In this document: piece after piece, positions 1-7,163 of the stretch
Layout of the letters: each line of letters starts with the position of its first letter
Position numbering within the stretch: the stretch's first letter is position 1
The notes under the pieces: model-generated
What the model was told of the DNA's origin: nothing
Database searches by the model: none
Seen by the model: only the letters and a program-made list of their open reading frames with translations
NCBI GenBank assembly: GCA_020200935.1
Contig: JAIVHR010000200.1
Location: 1-7,163, forward strand
Source: Sphingomonadales bacterium
GTDB lineage: Bacteria > Pseudomonadota > Alphaproteobacteria > Sphingomonadales > Sphingomonadaceae
DNA length: 7,163 nt
Direction of reading: 5' to 3'
Position numbers and translations under genes: made by a program

Positions 1-382
1 CACTGGCGACCGATCCGAGGCTCGACCGATCCTCGTCGACACGGCCGGCAATCTCGGCGCGGCGCGCGGCGTCGGCGGTCAAACCGCCCGAACCGGTGCC
101 CTCGTCATAGACCGTCAGCGCTTCGCCGAAATAGCCGCGGCGGGCGGCCAGTTCGACATATTCGTCATAGCCGCCGACATCGAGCGCGTCGGTCGTGCGC
201 ATCAGCCGCAGCGCATCGAGATTGGCCTGCTCGCCGAGCCGGGCCGAATATTGATATATCCGCAGCGCCTCGCGCCAGCTCTGCTCGCTCGGCTGGGTAT
301 CGACCCAAAGGTGGCCGAAACGCAGCGCCTGACTTACATCGCGTGTATTGTAGGCGGCGTTGAGCGGAACGCCGAACCACGT
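1..382 (-). pseudogene. Downstream remainder of amber-split TPR protein gene (runs off left edge)
   Basis: Reading the minus strand in the same frame as the TPR gene that starts at 1069, the 127 codons after the TAG at 385-383 contain no further stop and run to the window edge. The translation looks like real protein: it begins TWFGVPLNAAYNTRDVSQAL and later contains EQSWREALRIYQYSARLGEQ and GGYDEYVELAARRGYFGEAL, helix-turn-helix stretches with the W/Y/A spacing of TPR units. I infer that it is the C-terminal half of the same exported TPR protein, separated by a point nonsense change (GAG or CAG to TAG) and not by a frameshift. There is no good start codon with a ribosome binding site just after the stop, so independent translation seems unlikely. 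The true 3' end lies outside the window. Confidence 0.7.
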
Positions 383-1069
383 CTAATCGAAGGCGACGCC
401 ATTCTGATCGGCAAGCTGGATCGCCCGCTCGGCAGCGTCGTAGCCGGCCGCCGTTTCGCCCGCGTTGAAGAGCGCGCGCGCCAGCTGGATATGCACTTCG
501 GCATCGTTCGGATTGGCCTCGGCTGCGGCGCGGAAAGCGGCCAGTGCCTGTTCCGGATTCTCGGCCATGCCGCCCAGGAAGCGCAGATAGCGCGCATGCT
601 GGTCGGCGGCGAGCAGGCCGCTATCGACGGCGAGCTGGAGACCACGGCGCTGGATCGGGATGATCTGTTCGTTGGTGGCGCCGCCTTGCTGCTTCTGGAC
701 GCTGAGCTGGAGCAGCAGCGAACCGACGAAAAAACGGTCGTGATTGTTGGCGATGGCAGCCTCGGCGGCGGTCAGCGCCTGTTCGACGGCGGCCAGATCG
801 GGCGCTTCGCCGCCCAGTATCTGCTGCGCCGCGCCGGCCTGCTCGCGGACGGCATTGGAAAGCTGGCTCGCGTCGAAGGAGCCGGCTTGCTGCTCCTCGC
901 GCTCGCTGTCTCGGTTTCGATTTTCGTCATTCTGATTTTCAAACTGCTGTCCGGTGGGTGGCGGCTCGGAGCCGCCATAACCTTGCGCCGCAACTGGCGT
1001 GGCAAAGCCGAAGCCAGCCCCGGATATGGCCAAGGGCAGCGCCAGCGAATAAGTCGAAACCCGTTTCAT
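383..1069 (-). CDS. Exported tetratricopeptide-repeat protein, N-terminal part ended by in-frame amber
   Basis: The 228-residue product opens with a Sec signal peptide: MKR, a hydrophobic stretch, then ATPVAAQ, with probable signal peptidase cleavage near residue 28. A polar, Gln/Asn/Glu/Arg-rich linker follows (about residues 30-65), then alpha-helical TPR-like units (about 75-225), for example NPEQALAAFRAAAEANPNDA and AEVHIQLARALFNAGETAAG. The likely place of action is the periplasm or envelope, as a protein-interaction scaffold; no enzymatic motif is visible. The ATG at 1069 is supported by GGGAG nine bases upstream and by the signal peptide. The gene is divergent from yaaA. The frame ends at TAG (385-383), but coding character continues unbroken past it, so this is probably a broken gene or a sequence error and not a natural end. 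Family assignment to TPR is fairly sure; the specific function is unknown. Confidence 0.75.
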   Translation of the reverse strand: MKRVSTYSLALPLAISGAGFGFATPVAAQGYGGSEPPPTGQQFENQNDENRNRDSEREEQQAGSFDASQLSNAVREQAGAAQQILGGEAPDLAAVEQALTAAEAAIANNHDRFFVGSLLLQLSVQKQQGGATNEQIIPIQRRGLQLAVDSGLLAADQHARYLRFLGGMAENPEQALAAFRAAAEANPNDAEVHIQLARALFNAGETAAGYDAAERAIQLADQNGVAFD

Positions 1070-1230
1070 CTCATCAATCTCCCAGGTGGAATCTCTGCGC
1101 GTGGAATGTCCCGTCGGGCGTCCTGCTAATAACCGTTGACGGCCGGGACAAGTTGCGCGTGATGATTTCTTTTGGCGCGACTCGGCTGAATGATTGTTGA
1201 ACCATTGAAAAATCTACGAAATCCACGCCT

Positions 1231-1259
1231 TTGACGGCGGGCAAGCGAGCGGCTACCCG
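1231..1259 (+). promoter_or_regulatory. Probable yaaA promoter, leaderless type
   Basis: TTGACG (1231-1236) is followed after 17 bases by TACCCG (1254-1259), and the yaaA ATG lies exactly six bases further on. The -35 box is near consensus, and TTGACGG plus GCTA also fits the form reported for Caulobacter housekeeping promoters (TTGACGS, 10-14 bases, GCTANAWC). The -10 box is weak. No Shine-Dalgarno sequence precedes the ATG. A transcript starting about seven bases after the -10 would begin at the ATG, which is why I infer a leaderless mRNA. Another TTGACG at 1136-1141 lacks a convincing -10. Confidence 0.45.
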
Positions 1260-1265
1260 ATTGCC

Positions 1266-2027
1266 ATGCTGGCCATCCTCTCTCCCGCCAAATCGCTCGA
1301 CTATAAGAGCGAGCTGCCGGTCGAGGCTTCGAGCGCCCCGCGTTTCGCCCAGGAAACCGAACGGCTCGTCAGCGCCGCCTCGAACCTCACCAAAAAGAAA
1401 TTACAAGCGGTGATGCCGGTTTCCGACCGGCTGATCGATCTCAATTACGCGCGCTATCGCGATTTCTGGGACCAGCCCGAACGCCCCGCCATCTATGCCT
1501 TCGCCGGAGACGTCTATACCGGTTTCGAGGCCAGGAGCCTCGAGGAGGAGGCGATCCGCTTCGCGCAGGACCATGTCCGCATCCTGTCGGGGCTTTACGG
1601 CCTGCTGCGGCCGCTCGACAGGATCCGCCCCTATCGGCTCGAAATGGGCACCAAATGGGCACCGCGTTACAAGAAGCTCACCGATTTCTGGGGCAAGAAG
1701 ATCGCCGCGCTGCTTGCCGAGGATCTCGAGCAAGACGGATCGGGCGTGATCGTCAATCTCGCCAGCAAGGAATATTGGGCGGCGATCGAAGGATCGCCGC
1801 GCATCGCCAAAGCAGCGCGGGTGATCGCCATCGATTTTCGCGAGGACGGACCTGACGGCCTGCGCTTCAACAGCTTCGAGGCGAAACGCGCCCGAGGCAT
1901 GATGGCGCGGTATGTCTGCGAGCACCGGCTCCAAGATCCCGAGCATCTCAAGCGTTTCGACAGCGACGGCTATCGCTATCTGGCCGAGGATTCGGACGAG
2001 AATCGCTGGCGTTTCGCGCGCGATTGA
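1266..2027 (+). CDS. yaaA: Peroxide stress protein YaaA (UPF0246/DUF328 family)
   Basis: The 253-residue protein is close to the usual length of the family (E. coli YaaA is about 258). Hallmark segments are present in order: LAILSPAKSLDY (2-13), AIYAFAGDVYTG (75-86), ILSGLYGLLRPLD (106-118) followed by PYRLEMGT (122-129), the NLASKEY stretch (164-170), FNSFEAKRARGMMARY (201-216) and a C-terminal GYRYLAEDSDENRWRF. In E. coli the protein belongs to the OxyR regulon and lowers free intracellular iron during peroxide stress; it is cytoplasmic and reported to bind DNA. Nothing here shows an OxyR site, so the regulation is not known. The ATG at 1266 lacks a ribosome binding site but has a promoter-like pair placed for leaderless initiation. 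It is followed by gyrA in the same direction after 193 bases with a separate promoter, so it is probably monocistronic. Confidence 0.93.
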   Translation: MLAILSPAKSLDYKSELPVEASSAPRFAQETERLVSAASNLTKKKLQAVMPVSDRLIDLNYARYRDFWDQPERPAIYAFAGDVYTGFEARSLEEEAIRFAQDHVRILSGLYGLLRPLDRIRPYRLEMGTKWAPRYKKLTDFWGKKIAALLAEDLEQDGSGVIVNLASKEYWAAIEGSPRIAKAARVIAIDFREDGPDGLRFNSFEAKRARGMMARYVCEHRLQDPEHLKRFDSDGYRYLAEDSDENRWRFARD

Positions 2028-2056
2028 CAAGCCTTTTTGCACAGCCCGCCGGCTGT

Positions 2057-2065
2057 TGTGGATTA
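2057..2065 (-). promoter_or_regulatory. Near-match DnaA box (one mismatch)
   Basis: The plus strand reads TGTGGATTA, the complement of TAATCCACA, which differs from the E. coli consensus TTATCCACA at position 2. It has the same orientation as the perfect box 78 bases downstream and lies just upstream of the gyrA promoter in an AT-rich stretch. Binding is inferred only. Confidence 0.35.
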
Positions 2066-2068
2066 AAT

Positions 2069-2097
2069 CTGAATAACTTCTCTCAAACCTTTATAAT
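2069..2097 (+). promoter_or_regulatory. Probable gyrA promoter
   Basis: A perfect TATAAT at 2092-2097 stands 17 bases after CTGAAT (2069-2074, three of six matches to TTGACA). The surrounding 40 bases are the most AT-rich part of the window. Transcription would start near 2104, giving a leader of roughly 117 bases before the TTG at 2221. A second, closer candidate is TTGCTAG (2177-2183), 13 bases, GCTATTTC (2197-2204), which resembles the Caulobacter-type consensus. I cannot tell which is used. Confidence 0.5.
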
Positions 2098-2134
2098 TAT
2101 TGCCTAATCCTTGCCTGCGGGCCAGCCCGGCATT

Positions 2135-2143
2135 TGTGGATAA
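2135..2143 (-). promoter_or_regulatory. Perfect DnaA-box sequence in the gyrA leader
   Basis: The plus strand reads TGTGGATAA, the exact complement of the E. coli DnaA box TTATCCACA. By rough count a perfect nine-base match on either strand is expected well under once in a window of this size and GC content. It lies downstream of the TATAAT-type gyrA promoter, within its presumed untranslated leader. DnaA binding here could repress or tune gyrA, but that is inference. Confidence 0.45.
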
Positions 2144-2220
2144 ATCGGGGTCGAAATTGGCCCTATGCGCCCCCATTTGCTAGGCTGCATCCGCGAGCTA
2201 TTTCAGCAGAAAGTCCAGCT

Positions 2221-4929
<2,709 letters not shown>

Positions 4930-4934
4930 CCGGG

Positions 4935-5020
4935 CCGTCACCCCGGACCTGATCCGGGGTCCAGGGCGGCGGGCGACATCGCTTGCGGCTCTGGATGCCG
5001 GATCAGGTCCGGCATGACGG
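4935..5020. repeat. Mirrored pair of GC-rich hairpins (REP-like intergenic element)
   Basis: Two 30-base arms (4935-4964 and 4991-5020) are inverted copies separated by 26 bases; they match at 26 of 30 positions. Each arm also folds on itself: left CCCCGGA (4941-4947) with TCCGGGG (4953-4959), right TGCCGGA (4996-5002) with TCCGGCA (5008-5014), each with a five-base loop. The four mismatches between arms form two pairs that keep base-pairing within each hairpin. Such elements resemble the dispersed palindromic repeats common between genes in sphingomonads. Placed directly after gyrA and before tauD, it may end or stabilise the gyrA transcript; there is no U-tract typical of an intrinsic terminator. 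Confidence 0.85.
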
Positions 5021-5044
5021 TTCTCGGATCCGGCCAATCCGGGT

Positions 5045-5050
5045 TATAGA
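5045..5050 (+). promoter_or_regulatory. Possible -10 box for the TauD-like gene
   Basis: TATAGA ends six bases before the ATG at 5057. TTCTCG at 5021-5026 lies 18 bases upstream of it as a weak -35. The same bases include AGAGG (5048-5052), which could instead be a ribosome binding site with a short four-base spacer, in which case the promoter lies elsewhere. Only one of the two readings can be right. Confidence 0.3.
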
Positions 5051-5056
5051 GGCTGT

Positions 5057-6169
5057 ATGGAAGTGACCCCCTCCGGCCAGGCCTGCGGCGCCACAATCAC
5101 CGGCGTCGATCTCTCGCAGCCGCTTGCCGCCGAGACCGTCGCCACGATCCGCGCCGCGTGGCTCGAGCATCTCGTCCTCGCCTTCCCCGATCAGACGTTG
5201 ACCGACGACGATCTCGAACGTTTCACGCTCGCTTTCGGCCCGTTCGGCGAGGATCCGTTCATCGCGCCGATCCCGGGGCGCGAGCATGTCATCGCGATCT
5301 CGCGCCGCGCCGACGAAACCGCGCCGCTATTCGCCGAGAACTGGCATACCGACTGGAGCTTTCAGAAAATCCCGCCGGCCGGCACCTGCCTCTACGGCAT
5401 CGAGATCCCGCCCGAGGGCGGCGACACGCTCTATGCCAATCAGCATGCGGCGCTCGAAAAGATGCCCGAAGAGCTGCGCACGAAGATCGAGGGCAGGATC
5501 GCGATCCATTCGGCGAAGAACGCCTATGCGCCCGACGGCACCTATGGAGAGGCCGACCGCAAGACCGACCGATCGATGGACATCCGCCCCTCGAAGGACG
5601 CCGAGGCGACCAAGGCCCACCCGCTGATCCGCAGCCATCCCGAGACCGGCCGCGAGGCGATCTATGGCTGCATCGGCTATTCCGCCGGGATCGAGGGCAT
5701 GGCGCAGGAAGACGCGCTGGCGCTGCTGATGGAACTCTATGCGTGGCAGACGCGCGACGAGTTCGTCTATCGCCACAAATGGGCGGCCGGCATGCTGGTG
5801 ATGTGGGACAATCGCGCGCTGCTCCACCGTGCGACCGGCGGCTATGAGGGCCATGCGCGCCTCCTCCACCGCACGACGATCGGCGGGGCGGACCGCCGCG
5901 GTCCGCTTGTTTCCATCGACAAAGGGATGGTTGCGTGCGATCCCGAAGGCATAAGCGGCCGCCAGATCCGCCGCATCCGGCTCCCCGTAACCGGCCAGAT
6001 TACGAGGCCTTGCAAGCGCGCTTTCGAGCATCCCATCGTCGCGCACCCCATCGCCGCCGCCATGCTCGATCAGCTGTTCCTGATGAACGGCCAGGACGAC
6101 GTCCTTGCGCATCCAGACCCAATCGGCCGCCATGCGCAGATCTATTTCGCGAGTTCGCGCAGCGCGTGA
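5057..6169 (+). CDS. TauD/TfdA-family Fe(II)/2-oxoglutarate dioxygenase with abnormal C-terminal extension
   Basis: The family couples oxidative decarboxylation of 2-oxoglutarate to hydroxylation of a substrate such as taurine or another sulfonate; it is cytoplasmic. The Fe-binding triad is visible: His97 and Asp99 in NWHTDWSF and His257 in WDNRALLHRAT. Arg268, 11 residues after the distal His, fits the 2-oxoglutarate ligand, and Arg272 sits where TauD has a sulfonate-binding Arg. The family is normally about 280 residues and ends soon after HRTTI, here residues 271-275. This frame instead runs to 370 residues. From about residue 277 it is the exact antisense of the doc gene, then of the doc-antitoxin gap and the end of the antitoxin gene, with a TGA at 6167-6169. 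The native stop therefore appears to have been removed by a rearrangement. The catalytic core looks complete, but stability with a roughly 90-residue accidental tail is uncertain. The substrate cannot be told from sequence. Confidence 0.85.
   Translation: MEVTPSGQACGATITGVDLSQPLAAETVATIRAAWLEHLVLAFPDQTLTDDDLERFTLAFGPFGEDPFIAPIPGREHVIAISRRADETAPLFAENWHTDWSFQKIPPAGTCLYGIEIPPEGGDTLYANQHAALEKMPEELRTKIEGRIAIHSAKNAYAPDGTYGEADRKTDRSMDIRPSKDAEATKAHPLIRSHPETGREAIYGCIGYSAGIEGMAQEDALALLMELYAWQTRDEFVYRHKWAAGMLVMWDNRALLHRATGGYEGHARLLHRTTIGGADRRGPLVSIDKGMVACDPEGISGRQIRRIRLPVTGQITRPCKRAFEHPIVAHPIAAAMLDQLFLMNGQDDVLAHPDPIGRHAQIYFASSRSA
5327..6133 (-). pseudogene. doc: Death-on-curing (Doc/Fic) toxin, truncated and fused to antisense tauD
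   Basis: The first 81 residues (6133 down to 5891) are a clear Doc N-terminus: EQLIEHGGGDGVRD (19-32), ALARPRNLAGYGEPDAADLA (39-58), then the Fic-type motif HPFVDGNKRTA with His69, Asp73, Lys76 and Arg77. Doc toxins of this family phosphorylate EF-Tu and halt translation. They are usually about 120-135 residues, so the last 45 or so, which complete the helical bundle, are missing. After TAAV the frame continues as the antisense of tauD for about 187 more residues to a stop at 5327, giving a 268-residue open frame. The ATG is eight bases after the antitoxin stop, the usual tight antitoxin-toxin spacing. The motif residues survive, but activity is doubtful without the C-terminal helices. Identity is secure; pseudogene status is inference. 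Confidence 0.8.
5890..5904. repeat. Short palindrome at the tauD/doc junction
   Basis: GGACCGC (5890-5896) and GCGGTCC (5898-5904) are perfect inverted 7-base arms around one base. The site coincides with the last recognisable Doc codons and lies just after the last recognisable TauD codons. It may have helped the rearrangement or be chance in GC-rich coding sequence. Confidence 0.5.
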
Positions 6170-6432
6170 CGATGGCGGCGCATCACCTCGCGCGCCACCT
6201 CCATCTGACGATCGAATTCCTGATCGGGAATGCGCAGCACGACGCCGTCGGGCGCCTCGGTGACCGACAGTTCGTCGCCCTGACCGACACCGAGCCGGTC
6301 GAGCAGCATTTTGGGCAGGATCACTCCGGTCGAATTGCCGACCGCGATGAGCTTGGCCTTGCGCGCTTCGGGCGGCTCGGGTGCGAAACCGCTCTTGGCC
6401 TCGTGCAGATTCTTGTCGCGCTTTCTGTTCAT
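6142..6432 (-). CDS. AbrB/MazE/SpoVT-type antitoxin of the Doc toxin
   Basis: The 96-residue protein has a swapped-hairpin AbrB/MazE DNA-binding domain at about residues 27-72, with the diagnostic run AVGNSTGVILPKMLLDRLGV, then GDELSV and GVVLRIPD. A basic N-terminal extension (about residues 1-27) is longer than in many relatives. The C-terminal helix (about 72-96, rich in Arg and Glu) is where such antitoxins normally bind and block their toxin. It overlaps nothing and is followed after eight bases by doc, the standard antitoxin-first order. Family knowledge says the antitoxin or the complex represses its own promoter, and a palindrome overlaps the -10 box here. The ATG at 6432 has no ribosome binding site; a promoter-like pair six bases upstream suggests leaderless translation. 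Because doc is truncated, this may be an orphan antitoxin. Confidence 0.85.
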   Translation of the reverse strand: MNRKRDKNLHEAKSGFAPEPPEARKAKLIAVGNSTGVILPKMLLDRLGVGQGDELSVTEAPDGVVLRIPDQEFDRQMEVAREVMRRHRHALRELAK

Positions 6433-6437
6433 ACGGT

Positions 6438-6467
6438 TGTTATAACATCAGCCGCCCGATCGCGCAA
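6438..6467 (-). promoter_or_regulatory. Antitoxin-toxin promoter with overlapping palindromic operator
   Basis: On the minus strand TTGCGC (6467-6462), 17 bases, TATAAC (6444-6439), then six bases to the antitoxin ATG at 6432. The -10 lies inside the perfect ten-base palindrome TGTTATAACA (6438-6447), a reasonable autoregulatory operator. GTTATAAC also fits seven of eight positions of the Caulobacter-type -10 GCTANAWC. The -35 lies within the last codons of the YhhN gene. Confidence 0.5.
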
Positions 6468-7119
6468 GCCTCGTCACGACGCCGATCGCGATCATCGCCT
6501 GACCGGTGAAATAAAGCGGCCAGATGAGGAGGCCCGGCAGCATCGAATCGCCGAGCGGACCGTAGCGGGCGAAGATCAAGAGGTCTGAGACGACGAACAT
6601 TATCGCGCCGAGCCCGGTCAGATAGCGCGGAAAGCGGCTCGTCCAGGCTATCGCCGCCATCACCGCGACGAACAAGGCGTAGAGCATGAATCCCGGCACG
6701 AGGGCGCGATTTTCGGGCAGCAGAAAGGCGATGAAGAGGACGATAGGGACGAGCAGGATCGCCAGCAGTCGCTGGCTGAAAGTGACGGAAACGCGCCGGT
6801 TGCGCGCATAGAGCCCGATCGCGACGATATGCCCGGCGAGGAAGGCGTAGGCGCCCGGATGCGCGCCGGCGGCCTCGAGCAGCACGTCGCCCGCCGCGCC
6901 GAGCGCCATGACGAGCGCGATCAGCCAGCCGTCGAGATCGCGCGCATTGAGCGCCGCCCAGAGCGCCAGCAGCCCGACCCCCGCCCCCTTCCAGGCGATC
7001 AGCAGCGGCGAGGGCGCGAACAGCCCTGTCGCGGCATAATAGGAAAGCCCGGCGAGCAAGGCGGCGATCAGCACGATGCCGCTCCAGCTGCCGCGATGTT
7101 GCGTATCGATGTCGTTCAT
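6448..7119 (-). CDS. YhhN/TMEM86-family integral membrane protein (lysoplasmalogenase-like)
   Basis: The 223-residue protein is almost wholly hydrophobic, with about eight predicted membrane segments (roughly 12-34, 37-57, 62-83, 90-106, 113-134, 138-159, 165-185, 193-216). Family signatures are the Asp in ALGAAGDVLLE (Asp78), the GAYAFLAGHIVAIGLY stretch and the Asp in GAIMFVVSDLLIFAR (Asp179). Animal TMEM86 members hydrolyse the vinyl-ether bond of lysoplasmalogens; in bacteria the substrate is mostly unknown, so only a family name is justified. It would lie in the inner membrane. The ATG at 7119 follows AGGA at 7127-7124. Its TGA (6450-6448) sits 15 bases before the antitoxin ATG in the same direction, so read-through into the antitoxin-toxin genes is possible alongside their own promoter. 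Confidence 0.85.
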   Translation of the reverse strand: MNDIDTQHRGSWSGIVLIAALLAGLSYYAATGLFAPSPLLIAWKGAGVGLLALWAALNARDLDGWLIALVMALGAAGDVLLEAAGAHPGAYAFLAGHIVAIGLYARNRRVSVTFSQRLLAILLVPIVLFIAFLLPENRALVPGFMLYALFVAVMAAIAWTSRFPRYLTGLGAIMFVVSDLLIFARYGPLGDSMLPGLLIWPLYFTGQAMIAIGVVTRLARSGG

Positions 7120-7143
7120 GCTGTCCTGTAGCCCCCCGCTTCG

Positions 7144-7151
7144 GTTATGAT
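7144..7151. promoter_or_regulatory. Ambiguous -10-like box between YhhN and a possible rightward gene
   Basis: GTTATGAT contains TATGAT on the plus strand (7146-7151), six bases before an ATG at 7158, and CATAAC on the minus strand (7149-7144), about 25 bases before the YhhN ATG. Either reading is possible. The minus-strand -35 would lie outside the window and the plus-strand -35 is poor. Confidence 0.25.
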
Positions 7152-7157
7152 CGCCGC

Positions 7158-7163
7158 ATGCGG
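7158..7163 (+). other. Possible start of a divergent gene cut off by the window edge
   Basis: Only ATG CGG is visible. The ATG stands six bases after TATGAT, the spacing seen at other starts in this window, which is the only support. Nothing can be said about a product. Confidence 0.15.

Noticed and set aside
251..1129. Long plus-strand open frame of 292 codons opposite the TPR gene
   Set aside because: It is the antisense of a frame with a signal peptide, ribosome binding site and TPR pattern; the product has no recognisable fold and long antisense frames are expected at this GC content.
1126..1151. Minus-strand promoter for the TPR gene: TTGTCC (1151-1146) and TATTAG (1131-1126)
   Set aside because: Spacing of 14 bases is short and both boxes are weak; possible but not supported enough to list.
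2031..2060. Possible yaaA terminator: hairpin ACAGCC/GGCTGT at 2041-2056 near a T-run
   Set aside because: The T-run precedes the hairpin on the plus strand and no T-run follows it on either strand, so it does not have intrinsic terminator form.
2063..2077. CtrA-like site TTAA-N7-TAAC before gyrA
   Set aside because: The second half does not match TTAA, so it is only a half site in AT-rich DNA.
5935..6588. 217-codon plus-strand frame across doc, antitoxin and YhhN
   Set aside because: Runs antisense to three genes and shows no domain or start signal.

Overview
The window is high-GC, tightly packed bacterial chromosome. The GyrA sequence, the AbrB-type antitoxin paired with a Doc toxin, the TauD-like dioxygenase and the GC-rich palindromic repeat all suggest an alphaproteobacterium, most likely of the Sphingomonadales. 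That placement rests on recognised protein style and not on any search.

Left part (1-2027). A minus-strand gene for an exported tetratricopeptide-repeat protein starts at 1069 and runs off the left edge. It is split by an in-frame amber codon at 383-385, beyond which the same frame stays open and protein-like to the window edge. Divergent from it, across a 196-base promoter region, is yaaA (peroxide stress protein, UPF0246 family).

Centre (2028-5056). A 193-base AT-rich intergenic region precedes gyrA. It holds a perfect TATAAT box, one perfect DnaA-box sequence and one near match. gyrA is intact (902 aa from a TTG start) and keeps the catalytic tyrosine, the quinolone-sensitive Ser and Asp, and the GyrA box. 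After it comes an 86-base pair of mirrored GC-rich hairpins.

Right part (5057-7163). A TauD/TfdA-type Fe(II)/2-oxoglutarate dioxygenase on the plus strand collides with a minus-strand antitoxin-toxin operon (AbrB/MazE-like antitoxin, then Doc). Near 5885-5893 the Doc frame stops looking like Doc and becomes antisense tauD, while the TauD frame passes its expected end into antisense doc. Both natural stop codons appear lost at one junction, and both frames stay open as chimeras. Upstream of the antitoxin lies a YhhN-family membrane protein gene; the antitoxin promoter sits on the end of that gene.

The genes are mostly independent housekeeping or stress functions and not one pathway. I see no large undescribed system. 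The most notable signals are the amber-split TPR gene, the tauD/doc junction, the mirrored hairpin pair with compensating changes, the DnaA-box sequences before gyrA, and several starts with a -10-like box exactly six bases before the ATG (possible leaderless mRNAs). No gene-free stretch exceeds 300 bases.
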